Source: Armatimonadota bacterium (lineage in GTDB: Bacteria > Armatimonadota > Fimbriimonadia > Fimbriimonadales > Fimbriimonadaceae). From it: DNA of 64,000 bases. The position numbers and the translations under genes are program-made. Shown here in pieces: positions 49,345 through 59,039 of the stretch. The stretch spans positions 394,230-458,229 of the forward strand of contig JAFDWQ010000001.1 of NCBI GenBank assembly GCA_018268395.1. Reading direction: 5' to 3'. Within the stretch, counting starts at the first letter, position 1. Every line of letters begins with the position of its first letter. The notes under the pieces were generated by a model. That model worked only from the letters and a program-made list of their open reading frames with translations, was not told the origin of the DNA and searched no databases.

Positions 49345-50196
49345 TCAAATGTTGAATTCAAGAAGTTCTTCGACGGCGTGGCCGGGAGTCTGGAGACGGC
49401 TGGCGTTCGTGACCAGTGAACGTGGCGGCACGCTCGTCGTCAACCAGACGTTTCCGCCGATGGTGGAGCCCTTCCCCACGACGGTCGTGCCGCCCAAGAT
49501 CGTGGCGTTGGCATAGACCGTCACGTCGTCTTCGAGCGTCGGGTGCCGCTTCGAACGGGCGAGGGCCTTGTCGACGCGGAGCGCGCCCAGCGTGACGCCC
49601 TGATAGAGCCGGACATTGTCGCCGATCACGGCCGTCTGACCGATCACGACGCCCGTCCCGTGGTCGATGGCGAAAGCCCGACCGATGACAGCCCCCGGAT
49701 GGATGTCGATTCCGGTCTGACGATGGGCGTACTCGGCCATCAACCTCGGCATAAGAGGCACGCCGCAGTCCACAAGCACGTGGGCCACCCGGTAGACCGC
49801 GGTCGCATAGAAGCCAGGGTAGGCAAGGACGACTTCGTCCAAGCTCTCGGCACTCGGGTCCATTGCGAAGACCGCTTCTGCGTCAACGGTCAAGAGCCGT
49901 CGGACGTCTGGAAGGGCCGATTCGAAGCGGCTTTCCGTCTCCCCGCAGGGATGTCCTTCTGGCATGAGGGGGCGGACGGCCTCGATGAACAACTCTCGAA
50001 GAGCGTCTCGACCTGCCGGATCCCTGAATCCGATCGCTCCGCCGTCGTGGAAGTGCGGGAACAGGCACGATAGGGCCGTCCTGCAGAGTTCCTCCGAGCG
50101 GACGCGCAGTCCAGGCGGCAGTCCTCGACCTTCGAACGGGTCACTCTCCGATAGACCCGACGAAACTCCGGATCCGGCGACGGCCTCTCCGCACAT
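49345..50196 (-). CDS. cysE: Serine O-acetyltransferase
   Basis: 283-residue enzyme making O-acetylserine from serine and acetyl-CoA. The N-terminal helical half (about 30-150) includes DPSAESLDEVVLAYPGFYAT, and the left-handed beta-helix carries EYAHRQTGIDIHPGAVIG, FAIDHGTGVVIGQTAVIGDN, YQGVTLG and LEDDVTVYANATILGG, the hexapeptide repeats of SAT. The C-terminal Ile (LLEFNI) is the tail that binds CysK in the cysteine synthase complex. Start 50196 directly follows a 7-bp inverted repeat (50197-50219). Confidence 0.95.
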   Translation of the reverse strand: MCGEAVAGSGVSSGLSESDPFEGRGLPPGLRVRSEELCRTALSCLFPHFHDGGAIGFRDPAGRDALRELFIEAVRPLMPEGHPCGETESRFESALPDVRRLLTVDAEAVFAMDPSAESLDEVVLAYPGFYATAVYRVAHVLVDCGVPLMPRLMAEYAHRQTGIDIHPGAVIGRAFAIDHGTGVVIGQTAVIGDNVRLYQGVTLGALRVDKALARSKRHPTLEDDVTVYANATILGGTTVVGKGSTIGGNVWLTTSVPPRSLVTNASRLQTPGHAVEELLEFNI

Positions 50197-50219
50197 GTGA
50201 ATCTTTACGTCGGATTCAC
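50197..50219. promoter_or_regulatory. Inverted repeat at the cysE start (candidate operator)
   Basis: GTGAATC-N9-GATTCAC immediately upstream of the cysE ATG on the minus strand; the -10-like TAAAGAT (50207-50201) lies within it. A repressor bound here would cover the promoter and the start of a nearly leaderless message. Confidence 0.5.
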
Positions 50220-50297
50220 CGATCGCGTGCCGGCCCTTGACCCGAACGTCTGATCAGCCCGGGTACAGGGACCCGGGCACGTCCGAAAACCCTCCCG

Positions 50298-51626
50298 TCA
50301 ACGCTTCCTTTTCCGCGAGAACCGGGAACCTTGCGGACGAGGCCCGGCATGGGTCGGTCGCACGGCGGAGTGCGGATGAGAGTGGTGTTCGCCTTGTCCT
50401 CCGGAGACGGCCGACTGGAAAATGAGGCGCGAGGCCCTTTCCGCGGCGGGTCCGGCAAGGTTCGCCGTCAGCGGCTCCGCGACTTTGCCCCGCGTCCTTC
50501 CGGTGCGCGCAGCGTGCGGCGCGGCGGTGCTTCTCGGCGAGACTTCCAGTTCTTTACCCGTCAAACGTTCGATGTCCCGGACGTCCTTCGACTGGTCGGG
50601 AAGCGCGATCGTGATGGCTTTGCCTCTGGATCCGGCCCGACCGGTCCGCCCGATACGGTGGACGTAGTCGTCGGCCTTCTCAGGCACGTCGAAATTGATG
50701 ACCAGACCGATGTCCTTGACGTCGATCCCTCTCGCCGCAATGTCCGTGGCGACCAGGATGCGGTACTCGCCGTCTTTGAACCCCTGGAGGGCTTCCCGCC
50801 GTTGGGCGAGCGTCCTGTCGGAATGGATCTCGGCTGCCGAATGTCCCTGGTTCCGGATCGATTTGGCCAGTTTCCTCGCGCCGTGACGGGTCCTGGCGAA
50901 GACAAGGACCGAGCCCCGGTTTTCATCGAGCAGGCTGTGCAGAAGCGGCTGCTTCCCTTCGTGCTGCACATAGAAGAGTTCCTGACGGACCAGTTCGCTA
51001 GGCGTACCTGCAGGGGCGACGTCGATACGGACGGGCCGGTACAGATACGCGTCGGCCAGATCCGCGATCTCCTTGGGCATCGTGGCGCTGAACATGAGCG
51101 TCTGACGACGCTTCGGCACCGTATCGAGGATCTTCTTGATGGCGGGCGCAAAGCCCATGTCGAGCATCCGGTCGGCTTCGTCGAGCACGACGATGGATAC
51201 GCGGTCGAGTCGGACCGTCTTTTGGTTCAAGTGGTCCTGGAGCCTGCCCGGGGTCGCGACGATGACACGGTGTTCACGTCGGAGCTGTTGCACTTGCTTG
51301 CCCATCGAGGCGCCCCCGATCACGAGGACACACGGGACGTGCAGCTTGTGGAACGTTTCGGCGATCTGTTGGGCCAACTCGCGGGTCGGTGCCAAGACGA
51401 GTCCCACCTGGCCCGGCTTGAGAAGCTGGACCATCGGGAGGCCAAAGGCTAAAGTCTTTCCCGTACCCGTCTGGGCGATGCCGACAAGGTCGGCCCCCGA
51501 CATGGCGACGGGGATCGCCTTTCCTTGGATGGGTGTAGGTTCGACGATGCCGTGACGCTTGAGCGACTGGCACAGGTCGGGGGTGACACAGAGGGGCGCG
51601 AAGCCCGAATTCGTTCGTTGTGACAT
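50298..51626 (-). CDS. DEAD-box RNA helicase
   Basis: 442-residue ATP-dependent RNA helicase (RhlE-like). Q motif (GIVEPTPIQGKAIPVAMSG), AQTGTGKT (motif I), PTRELAQQI (Ia), TPGRL (Ib), VLDEADRML (II), SATMP (III), VLVFARTRH (IV), VATDIAARGIDV (V) and HRIGRTGRAG (VI). The C-terminus is basic and ends RFSRKRKR. Such enzymes remodel structured RNA in ribosome assembly, RNA decay or cold adaptation. The 198-bp gap before the start on the minus strand contains a TATCAT hexamer about 130 bases upstream, so a long leader is possible. Confidence 0.95.
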   Translation of the reverse strand: MSQRTNSGFAPLCVTPDLCQSLKRHGIVEPTPIQGKAIPVAMSGADLVGIAQTGTGKTLAFGLPMVQLLKPGQVGLVLAPTRELAQQIAETFHKLHVPCVLVIGGASMGKQVQQLRREHRVIVATPGRLQDHLNQKTVRLDRVSIVVLDEADRMLDMGFAPAIKKILDTVPKRRQTLMFSATMPKEIADLADAYLYRPVRIDVAPAGTPSELVRQELFYVQHEGKQPLLHSLLDENRGSVLVFARTRHGARKLAKSIRNQGHSAAEIHSDRTLAQRREALQGFKDGEYRILVATDIAARGIDVKDIGLVINFDVPEKADDYVHRIGRTGRAGSRGKAITIALPDQSKDVRDIERLTGKELEVSPRSTAAPHAARTGRTRGKVAEPLTANLAGPAAERASRLIFQSAVSGGQGEHHSHPHSAVRPTHAGPRPQGSRFSRKRKR

Positions 51627-51824
51627 AAAAAGTGGTCGCGCTCTGCGCGCGTGCTGCGAGTGATCCGCCAGGTCCGCCGTAGCAGGGGCGGAGAACCTGT
51701 GCGCAAGCGCTTCCCGATGGGATCCTCGCGCGGGGAGAGTGTCGTCCTAATCCGGACGAAAGGGGATGATACCCTTTTCATAGGCACGCGAGGCGTGTTC
51801 CGAGAGGCTTCGGGGTATTTCGGA

Positions 51825-52619
51825 CTAGGCCAGAGTGAAAGCCGACCGTGGCCGGGACTCCAGGTCGGGCTCGGCCCGCCATTGGTGTGCGACGTCCCGC
51901 ATCACCAGAGCGTGGTCGAAAACGACGGTTCCTGGAGGATAGTGGCGGCCGTCCTCAAAGTAGCTCGCCCGGATCCGCAAGACGGCCATCGGCCAGACGT
52001 CCCACTCGTAGGTCCAGAGTCGGACGGCCCCCAGGCTGGCCGGATCACGGGACGGAGAGAACCCGACGCTGCCGGCTTCGAAGAACCGGCTCGCTTCAGC
52101 CAGGGAAGCAAAACACGAGTCCTTTGGCATGTACGGAGCGTCTTCCCCCCAGACTTCGACCGAGGCCTCGCCGTCCTCCGATTCCATCGACAACCGGATG
52201 CTATGGTCGGTATCCTCGACGCTGAAGCTCGCAGCGTGTTGCTCGCCGGGGAACACTCGCCCGCCCGCCCACCTGTTCAGGGCCGATCCCGTGTCCCGCC
52301 GGACGACGAAAACGCCTTCGCGCAACGTGCCGTCGGGATCGTCCCACTCCACAGCGATACGGTGCGCAGCGTTCTCGCTGGCCGCTCCAAGGAACACGGG
52401 AAACCCTACCGGTCGAAGCTGTTCCAACCGGATGAGACAGACACCGACGACCGCATGTCCGCCCTGAAGCTTCGGTCGCAAAGGGGCCGGGAGCCCGGCC
52501 GCGACGACCGTTGGATCCGCTCTGAAGTTCAGCAGGACCCTTCGCTTGATGGTTCCTTGTACGGTAGGAAGTAGCAACGCTTCTTCCAGTGTATCGGACG
52601 CCCTCTCGAATCCCGTCAC
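51825..52619 (-). CDS. DUF2071/YqjF-like (acetoacetate decarboxylase-fold) protein
   Basis: 264 residues. [40 protein letters not shown] is the conserved opening of DUF2071/YqjF-like proteins, which share the acetoacetate decarboxylase fold. I cannot identify a catalytic Lys with confidence. Cytosolic, no signal peptide. The GTG start at 52619 is the best available; no clear -10 or ribosome site precedes it. It is divergent from the BNR-propeller gene, 88 bases away. Confidence 0.82.
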   Translation of the reverse strand: MTGFERASDTLEEALLLPTVQGTIKRRVLLNFRADPTVVAAGLPAPLRPKLQGGHAVVGVCLIRLEQLRPVGFPVFLGAASENAAHRIAVEWDDPDGTLREGVFVVRRDTGSALNRWAGGRVFPGEQHAASFSVEDTDHSIRLSMESEDGEASVEVWGEDAPYMPKDSCFASLAEASRFFEAGSVGFSPSRDPASLGAVRLWTYEWDVWPMAVLRIRASYFEDGRHYPPGTVVFDHALVMRDVAHQWRAEPDLESRPRSAFTLA

Positions 52620-52707
52620 ATTGGTCCAGGAGCCGATGGATCAATCTCCATGTTCCGGTCATGTTGCCTGGTACCATGACGTCCAATCCTCGGAGAAACA
52701 CCGCCCT

Positions 52708-53874
52708 ATGAGCAAAGTCAGAGTCCTCGTCGGTACGAAAAAAGGCGCCTTTGTCTGCACGTCGGACGAGGCCCGTCAAGACTGGGCCATCGAAGGCCCG
52801 TTCTTCTGTGGTTGGGAGATCTACCACGTCAAAGGCTCGCCCGTCGATCCTGACCGCATCTTCGCTTCGCAGACGAGCGGTTGGTTCGGCCAGATCATCC
52901 AGCGGTCTGACGACGGTGGGAAGACCTGGAACCCGCCTGGAAGCAAGCCCGAAGACCTCGTGAACGAAATGGGTTGGCCTCAGGGCGAAAGCAACAAGTT
53001 CGTCTACGACGGTGTCGCCGGCACGCACAAGTGGTACGACGGGACGCCCCACCCTTGGGAGTTCAAGCGCGTGTGGCACCTCGAGCCGTCGCTGTCCGAT
53101 CCCAACGTCGTCTTTGCCGGAGTCGAAGACGCCGCCATGTTCAAGTCGTCCGACGGTGGTGCGAGTTGGACGGAACTGAGCGGTCTTCGGACCCACACGA
53201 CGGGGCAGGACTGGCAACCCGGCGCCGGCGGTATGTGCCTCCACACGATCCTGATCGACCCCACCGATCACGACCGGATGTTCGTCGCCATCTCGGCGGC
53301 GGGAGCGTTCCGCACTGACGACGGCGGGACGACTTGGAAGCCCGTCAACCGCGGGTTGAGTTCGAACTTCATGCCCGATCCGGACGCCGAGGTCGGGCAC
53401 TGCGTCCACCGCATCGCGTTCCACCCGTCGAAGCCACAGACCCTCTACATGCAGAAGCACTGGGACATCATGCGCAGCGACGACTCGGGCGACATGTGGC
53501 GCGAAGTCAGCGGCAATCTGCCGAGCGACTTCGGCTTTCCGATCGACGTCCACGCCCACGAACCGGAGACGGTCTACGTCGTGCCGATCAAGTCGGATTC
53601 CGAGCACGTTCCGCCGGACGGAAAGCTGCGCGTCTACCGCAGTCGGACGGGCGGCAACGAGTGGGAGGCGCTCACTCAAGGGCTGCCTCAAAAGAACTGC
53701 TACGTCAACGTCCTTCGCGAGGCCATGGCGGTGGACACGTTGGACGAATGCGGCGTCTATTTCGGTACGACGGGCGGCCAGGTCTACGTGTCACCGAACA
53801 GTGGCGACAATTGGACGGCCATCAACGAGCACTTCCCTCCCGTCCTCTCGGTCGAGGTCCAGACCCTCAAGTGA
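52708..53874 (+). CDS. BNR/sialidase-like beta-propeller protein, cytosolic
   Basis: 388 residues with repeated BNR/Asp-box elements ([30 protein letters not shown]), each at the end of a propeller blade, as in sialidases and VPS10-like proteins. The N-terminus is [15 protein letters not shown] with no signal peptide, so it is probably cytosolic, unlike true sialidases. Its stop overlaps the MoaD-like gene start by 4 bases (GTGA), so the two are translated together. CGGAG lies upstream of the ATG at 52708. Confidence 0.88.
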   Translation: MSKVRVLVGTKKGAFVCTSDEARQDWAIEGPFFCGWEIYHVKGSPVDPDRIFASQTSGWFGQIIQRSDDGGKTWNPPGSKPEDLVNEMGWPQGESNKFVYDGVAGTHKWYDGTPHPWEFKRVWHLEPSLSDPNVVFAGVEDAAMFKSSDGGASWTELSGLRTHTTGQDWQPGAGGMCLHTILIDPTDHDRMFVAISAAGAFRTDDGGTTWKPVNRGLSSNFMPDPDAEVGHCVHRIAFHPSKPQTLYMQKHWDIMRSDDSGDMWREVSGNLPSDFGFPIDVHAHEPETVYVVPIKSDSEHVPPDGKLRVYRSRTGGNEWEALTQGLPQKNCYVNVLREAMAVDTLDECGVYFGTTGGQVYVSPNSGDNWTAINEHFPPVLSVEVQTLK

Positions 53875-54167
53875 TCCGCGTCACGCTGCCCCACCACCTT
53901 CGCAACCTCGCCGGAGTCGGACCGGAAGTCGAACTGGACGTCGACAGGCCCGTAACGGTGTCGACGGTCCTCGACGCACTGGAGGCCCGGTATCCGGTCT
54001 TGCGGGGAACAGTGCGCGATCACGGCACTTTGAAAAGGCGTCCTTTCCTACGGTTCTTCGTGTGCGGGAGGGACGTCTCTCTCGAGCCTTCCGACAAAGA
54101 GCTACCGATGGACGTCACCGAGGGAGCACAACCGTTCATGATCGTCGGCGCGATCGCGGGCGGCTGA
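53871..54167 (+). CDS. MoaD/ThiS-family sulfur-carrier protein
   Basis: 98-residue ubiquitin-fold protein ending AIAGG, the di-glycine tail that is adenylated and thiocarboxylated in MoaD and Thi[22 protein letters not shown] and [20 protein letters not shown] fit the beta-grasp fold. Starts at GTG 53871 overlapping the propeller gene. It converges with the MoeB/rhodanese gene ending at 54187, the enzyme expected to activate it. Whether sulfur goes to molybdopterin, a nucleoside or an amino acid, or the protein is conjugated, is unknown; no other moa genes are present. Confidence 0.88.
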   Translation: MIRVTLPHHLRNLAGVGPEVELDVDRPVTVSTVLDALEARYPVLRGTVRDHGTLKRRPFLRFFVCGRDVSLEPSDKELPMDVTEGAQPFMIVGAIAGG

Positions 54168-54186
54168 ACGTCGGCGCTGGACCCGT

Positions 54187-55320
54187 TCAGTAGTTCGGCA
54201 TGTCGGGACGGACGGTCTCGATCCAGGCTCTGATCCCGCCTTGAAGGTCGTGGACCTTTCGGAACCCGGCCGCCCGAAGTAGGAGGACCGCTTCGGCGCT
54301 TCGCGACCCCATGAGACAGTGGATCACGGTCTCGGCCTCGGGATCGAGGTCGAGCAAGCTACCGGGAAGGTCTCGGAGCGGGATCAGCCGGGAGCCAGGG
54401 ATGCGGTTGATCTGGAACTCGTGGGGTTCCCGAACGTCGAGAAGGACGAAGTCGCGACCGGCAGACCGCCATGCTTCGAACTCGGTCACTGAAAGACCGT
54501 CGGGACCGAGTGCAGCCGCACCGACCCCGCAGAACGCGGGATAGTCGATCAGTCCCGTGAGCGACGGTCGGTCGCCGCACGCCGGACAATCCGGATCGCG
54601 CGCGATTTGTATCTCCGTGAACGTCATCGCCAGGGCGTCGTACATGAGGAGGCGGCCGACCAGAGGCTTCCCCTTTGCCAGCACGAGCTTGACCGCTTCC
54701 GTCGCTTGGATGACTCCGATGACCCCCGGTAAGATTCCCAAGACGCCTCCTTCGGCGCAGCTCTGTACGGTTCCCGGAGGCGGCGGTTCCGGGAAGAGGC
54801 AACGGTAACACGGCCCTCCAGGAGCGGCGAACACGGTCGATTGGCCGTCGAACCGAAAGATCGAGCCGTAAACGTTCGGCTTGCCGAGCAACACGCACGC
54901 GTCGTTGACCAGATACCGCGTCGGAAAATTGTCCGTCCCGTCGAGGACGACGTCGTACCCTCCTAAGGTCTCAAGGGCGTTTTCGCTGGTCAGGAACGTC
55001 TCGTGCGCGATCACGTCGATATGAGGATTGATGTCTTGGATTCGGGCTGTCGCCGCCGCGATCTTGCTGTGACCGACCGACGTCGTCCCATAGAGGATTT
55101 GCCGTTGCAGGTTCGACGTGTCGACGACGTCGAAATCGATCAGACCGATCGTGCCGATCCCGGCTGCGGCGAGGTAGAGCGCTGCGGGCGAGCCAAGGCC
55201 CCCGACTCCGACGATCAGCACCTTCGCGGCTTTGAGGCGCTCTTGCCCTTCGAGCCCGACCTCCGGCATGATGAGGTGCCGGCTGTACCGCATGGTCTCT
55301 TCGTTGGTCAGGTGGGACAC
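54187..55320 (-). CDS. MoeB/ThiF-type adenylyltransferase with C-terminal rhodanese domain
   Basis: 377 residues. The E1-like domain has GVGGLGSPAALYLAAAGIG (ATP site), DTSNLQRQILY, the zinc cysteines CYRC and CPAC, and VQSCAEGGVLG. The rhodanese domain (about 265-370) has VLLDVREPHEFQINRIPGS and the persulfide loop HCLMGSRSAEAV. This MOCS3-like fusion adenylates the C-terminal glycine of a MoaD/ThiS protein and donates sulfur. The GTG start at 55320 is preferred over upstream starts because CAGAAT ends 7 nt before it and the sequence then begins SHLTNEETMRYSRHLIMPEV, as the family does. Convergent with the MoaD-like gene. Confidence 0.93.
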   Translation of the reverse strand: MSHLTNEETMRYSRHLIMPEVGLEGQERLKAAKVLIVGVGGLGSPAALYLAAAGIGTIGLIDFDVVDTSNLQRQILYGTTSVGHSKIAAATARIQDINPHIDVIAHETFLTSENALETLGGYDVVLDGTDNFPTRYLVNDACVLLGKPNVYGSIFRFDGQSTVFAAPGGPCYRCLFPEPPPPGTVQSCAEGGVLGILPGVIGVIQATEAVKLVLAKGKPLVGRLLMYDALAMTFTEIQIARDPDCPACGDRPSLTGLIDYPAFCGVGAAALGPDGLSVTEFEAWRSAGRDFVLLDVREPHEFQINRIPGSRLIPLRDLPGSLLDLDPEAETVIHCLMGSRSAEAVLLLRAAGFRKVHDLQGGIRAWIETVRPDMPNY

Positions 55321-55407
55321 GGTTCCGATTCTGAGCCATACGTGCGGTCGTCGCCGGGTTGGCCGTGCGACAGGTTCCAGCCAGGAGCCTGACGTGTCAT
55401 CATAGAC

Positions 55408-58329
55408 GTGCCCGTGTTCGGAAAGCGATTCCACCTCCTCGTCCTCGCCGCAAGTTGCACGTTCGTCGGTGCGGCGGCGTTTGTGGCGCCTCGCGACCCG
55501 GCGCCCAAGCCGGATCCTAAGCGCGTTCTTAGCTATAACCGCGACGTCCGCCCGATCTTGAGCGAACACTGCTTCCGCTGCCACGGGCCTTCGGCGAAGG
55601 AGGGTCAAGCCGGTCTGCGCCTCGATCTTGCCGAAAGCGCGACCAAGGACCGGGACGGCCGGCACGTGATCCATCCCGGCAAGTCGTCCGAGTCGTCGAT
55701 CCTGCTCAGGATCAGGCCTGAGACGCCCGAACTTGCCATGCCTCCGCCGGACTCCGGCGTCAAGCCGTTGTCCGACGAAGACGTCGCGACGATCAAGGCC
55801 TGGATCGACCAAGGGGCTAAGTACGAAAAACTCTGGTCGCTGATCCCGCCGAAGTCCCCGGCCCTTCCCATCGTCCAAGACACGAAATGGGTCCGTAACC
55901 CCATCGACACCTTCGTCCTGCGGCGGCTCGAAGACGCCGGGTTGACCCCGGAGCCTGAGGCCGACAAGGCCACGCTGCTTCGCCGTGCGACACTGACCCT
56001 GACCGGGTTGCAGCCGACACCTGCCGAGCTGGACGCGTTCCTCAAAGACGGTTCGAAGAACGCTTACGACAAGGCTGTGGACAGGCTTCTCGCAAGCCCG
56101 AGGTACGGCGAACATCAAGCCCGGTATTGGCTCGACGCCGTCCGCTACGGCGACACACACGGCCTGCACCTCGACAACGAGCGCGCGATCTATCCTTACC
56201 GCGATTGGGTCGTGCGGGCCTACAACCAGGACTTGCCGTACGACAAGTTCGCGCTCTGGCAGCTAGCGGGGGACTTGCTTCCGGCTCCGTCGACCGACCA
56301 ACTCATCGCTACGGGCTACATCCGGATGAACCCGACTACGAACGAGGGCGGCGCCATCGCTGAGGAGTTCCAAGCGAAGAACACGTTCGACCGGGTCGAC
56401 ACGACGTCCACCGTCTTCCTCGGCCTCACTGTAGCTTGTGCCCGGTGCCACAGCCATAAGTACGACCCCGTCACCCAGGCCGACTACTACCGCCTGTTCG
56501 CCTTTTTCAATTCGACTGCGGACGAACCTCTCGACGGCAACCTGTTCACTCCAGACCCTGTCCTTCGCGCACCGTTCCCTGAGGACGAGAAGAAGCTGAA
56601 GACGATGGCGACGGACCTTGGAAAGCTCGAGGCCAAGGTCGACGTCCAGGCGGCGCAAAAGTGGCTCGCCGGTAGGCGCGTCGAGTTTCCGACGGTCGGC
56701 AAATGGGAGGTGTCGGACCAAGTCCAGGCGCCGAGTTTCGACGCCGCGTACGACACGGAGAGCGAGCCTCAAAACTGGATGCCGGTCGATCTGAAGCCGG
56801 AAACGCCTTTGACGTTCTTTACAAAGGAGAACGCATACGCCTACTTACGCACGACCGTCGCCTCGGCGAAAGCCCAAGAGGTCGGGCTTCGTCTTTCGAG
56901 CGACGATGCGATCAAAGTCTGGGTCAACGGCGACCTCGTCCATGCCAACAAGGCCCTTCGCGGCATCGGGCAGAGTTACGATTCGATCCGCATCAAGCTA
57001 AGGGCCGGGGACAACGCCATCGTCGTGAAAGTCGCCAACGCCGGTGGCCCCGGTGGCGTCTTCTATGGCCTCGGTGACGACACGGACAAGCGCGCGACCG
57101 AGGTCGCCAAGCTCCAAGGCAAACCTGAAGGCGAGCAGGCCTTACGCCGTCTCTATCTTCAGGCCGGGCCCGACTCTCCCGCTGCGGCCGCCTATCGGGA
57201 GCAGGCCAAGTCGTACGACACCTTCCTGGCGTCGATCCCGCAAACGCTCGTCGCTAAGGAGCTCCCCAAACCCCGTCCCACGTTCGTGCTGCGTCGTGGT
57301 GAATACAACCTGCCCTCGGACCCCGTCGAAAGGGCGATTCCCGAATCTCTCGGATCGTTGCCCAAGCGCGCGCCTGTCAACCGGCTCGGGTTCGCCGAGT
57401 GGCTGACCGCGAAAGACAATCCGTTGTTCGCCCGCGTCTTCGTCAACCGGATCTGGCAGCAACATTTCGGGACCGGCCTCGTCAAGACAGCGGAGGATTT
57501 CGGTAACCAGGGGGAGTGGCCGAGCCATCCCGAGCTCCTGGACTATTTGGCGACGAAGTTCGCAAAGGACGGGTTCAGCCTGAAGAAGCTGCATAAGGCG
57601 ATCGTGACGAGCGCGGCGTTCCGCCAGCGGTCTTCTGTGAAGGGCAAGAAACTCCAAGTCGACCCTGAGAACCGCTTGGTCTCACGCGGACCCCGGTTCC
57701 GCTTGGACGCCGAAGTCTTGCGAGACCAAGCCCTCTCCGCTTCGGGTCTTCTCTATGAGAAACCGGGTGGCAAGGGGTTCAAACCGTACCAGCCGGCAGG
57801 CCTCTGGGAGGAAGTCGCGTTCCTAGACAGCACGACCGCCCGTTATCAGCAGGACACGACGCAAGAGATCTACCGCCGCAGCCTCTACCTCTTCTGGAAA
57901 CGGACGTCGCCGCATCCGGTGATGTTGACTTTCGACGCTCCGATGCGGGAAATGTGCGTCGTCCGGAGGGCAAGGACGAACACACCGTTGCAGGCCTTGG
58001 TCACGATGAACGAGCCGGCCTTTCTCGAAGCATCGCGAGAGTTCGCCGAACGGATCCTCAAAGGCCCGTCGAAGACGGACGACGACCGGCTCGCTGAGGC
58101 CTTTCGGTTGTCCCTCGGACGGGCGCCTTCCAACGACGAGGTCGTGACGCTGACATCGGCGTTACGGCGGTACGGAGAACGCTACGCGAACGACCCCGCT
58201 TCGGCCAAAGAACTCGTCTCCGTCGGCATGACGCCGCCCGACCCGGCCGTGGATCCGCAGAAGCTCGCAGCGTGGACGATCGTCTGTTCGACATTGTTCA
58301 ACCTGGACGAGTTTTTGACCCAGCACTGA
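55408..58329 (+). CDS. PSCyt1/DUF1549/DUF1553 cytochrome-domain protein
   Basis: 973-residue protein of the kind abundant in Planctomycetes and Armatimonadota. After a signal-like start (FHLLVLAASCTFVGAAAFV) comes a PSCyt1 haem domain with HCFRCHGPSAKEGQ (Cys55, Cys58, His59), DUF1549 (KWVRNPIDTFVLRRLEDAGL, YGDTHGLHLDNERAIYPYRD), a PA14-like insert (VGLRLSSDDAIKVWVNGDLV), and DUF1553 (FARVFVNRIWQQHFGTGLV, MREMCVVRRARTNTPLQALV). Function unproven, probably polysaccharide-related redox in the envelope. The usual DUF1501 partner is about 4 kb downstream at 62398 rather than adjacent. Confidence 0.92.
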   Translation: MPVFGKRFHLLVLAASCTFVGAAAFVAPRDPAPKPDPKRVLSYNRDVRPILSEHCFRCHGPSAKEGQAGLRLDLAESATKDRDGRHVIHPGKSSESSILLRIRPETPELAMPPPDSGVKPLSDEDVATIKAWIDQGAKYEKLWSLIPPKSPALPIVQDTKWVRNPIDTFVLRRLEDAGLTPEPEADKATLLRRATLTLTGLQPTPAELDAFLKDGSKNAYDKAVDRLLASPRYGEHQARYWLDAVRYGDTHGLHLDNERAIYPYRDWVVRAYNQDLPYDKFALWQLAGDLLPAPSTDQLIATGYIRMNPTTNEGGAIAEEFQAKNTFDRVDTTSTVFLGLTVACARCHSHKYDPVTQADYYRLFAFFNSTADEPLDGNLFTPDPVLRAPFPEDEKKLKTMATDLGKLEAKVDVQAAQKWLAGRRVEFPTVGKWEVSDQVQAPSFDAAYDTESEPQNWMPVDLKPETPLTFFTKENAYAYLRTTVASAKAQEVGLRLSSDDAIKVWVNGDLVHANKALRGIGQSYDSIRIKLRAGDNAIVVKVANAGGPGGVFYGLGDDTDKRATEVAKLQGKPEGEQALRRLYLQAGPDSPAAAAYREQAKSYDTFLASIPQTLVAKELPKPRPTFVLRRGEYNLPSDPVERAIPESLGSLPKRAPVNRLGFAEWLTAKDNPLFARVFVNRIWQQHFGTGLVKTAEDFGNQGEWPSHPELLDYLATKFAKDGFSLKKLHKAIVTSAAFRQRSSVKGKKLQVDPENRLVSRGPRFRLDAEVLRDQALSASGLLYEKPGGKGFKPYQPAGLWEEVAFLDSTTARYQQDTTQEIYRRSLYLFWKRTSPHPVMLTFDAPMREMCVVRRARTNTPLQALVTMNEPAFLEASREFAERILKGPSKTDDDRLAEAFRLSLGRAPSNDEVVTLTSALRRYGERYANDPASAKELVSVGMTPPDPAVDPQKLAAWTIVCSTLFNLDEFLTQH

Positions 58330-58517
58330 CTTCCGGACCGGACCGTCCGAGGACCGACCAACGTCATACGGAACGCGATCTGGGCGACCGGGCCGGCCCC
58401 TCGGCAGACGAGCGGTCTGGCGTCATTGGCCGAGCAACGCGAGAGTCACGTCCACACCTCAATGCCAGAACCGAAACGGTGGCGAAGGACGTTCACACAG
58501 GACCACGAGGTCCGGCA

Positions 58518-59006
58518 TCAACGCGCTCTCTTTCCGATCCAGGCCGTATCGATCCCGTGCCCCATGAGGATTTCGGACAATTGCCCGACGTGTCCGCTCA
58601 AGTGACGCAGGTTGACCAATTGGTGGTCCAGGCGCGAGAGGCCCTTATAGTAGGGAAAGCGACAATCGGACTCGTCGAGATCGAGCGCTTCGATCCGTGG
58701 CTGAACCCGCTTGCGGACGTCGGCACAATAGGAGGCCAACTGGTCCTTCGAGTACGGCGGGAGGTCTTGCGGCGGGTTCCAAAGCGGCGGGACCTGCGGA
58801 TCGTGGTCCGGCCATGGGCTGAACTCGTCTGGACACGCGTGAAGATAGAGGTCGGTGTAGTACAGAGTGTGGTACACGATACGCCAGTACAACCTTGGGT
58901 TGACGCCCGAGAGCCACACGTCGTCCGGGCATTCTTCGATCGTCTGACCCAACATCTGAAGGGCGGCAAAGTACTGACCGGCCAGGGCCGACTGAAGCGG
59001 GGTCAC
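58518..59006 (-). CDS. DinB-superfamily protein
   Basis: 162 residues forming a four-helix DinB/YfiT-like bundle: YWRIVYHTLYYTDLYLHAC contains the first His ligand, and LVNLRHLSGHVGQLSEIL the later pair, typical of the metal triad. DinB proteins are often metal-binding thiol transferases. Start GTG 59006 is chosen because CACAAT ends 6 nt upstream (59018-59013); an upstream ATG at 59033 would overlap that hexamer. No partner enzyme is evident. Confidence 0.85.
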   Translation of the reverse strand: MTPLQSALAGQYFAALQMLGQTIEECPDDVWLSGVNPRLYWRIVYHTLYYTDLYLHACPDEFSPWPDHDPQVPPLWNPPQDLPPYSKDQLASYCADVRKRVQPRIEALDLDESDCRFPYYKGLSRLDHQLVNLRHLSGHVGQLSEILMGHGIDTAWIGKRAR

Positions 59007-59039
59007 ACGCTGATTGTGGCCGGTCGGCCCCAAGCCCCG

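Noticed and set aside
51627..51824. Gene or cold-shock leader upstream of the DEAD-box helicase
   Set aside because: Only a TATCAT hexamer and weak hairpins are present; no cold-shock box or ORF with support, so not listed as a feature.
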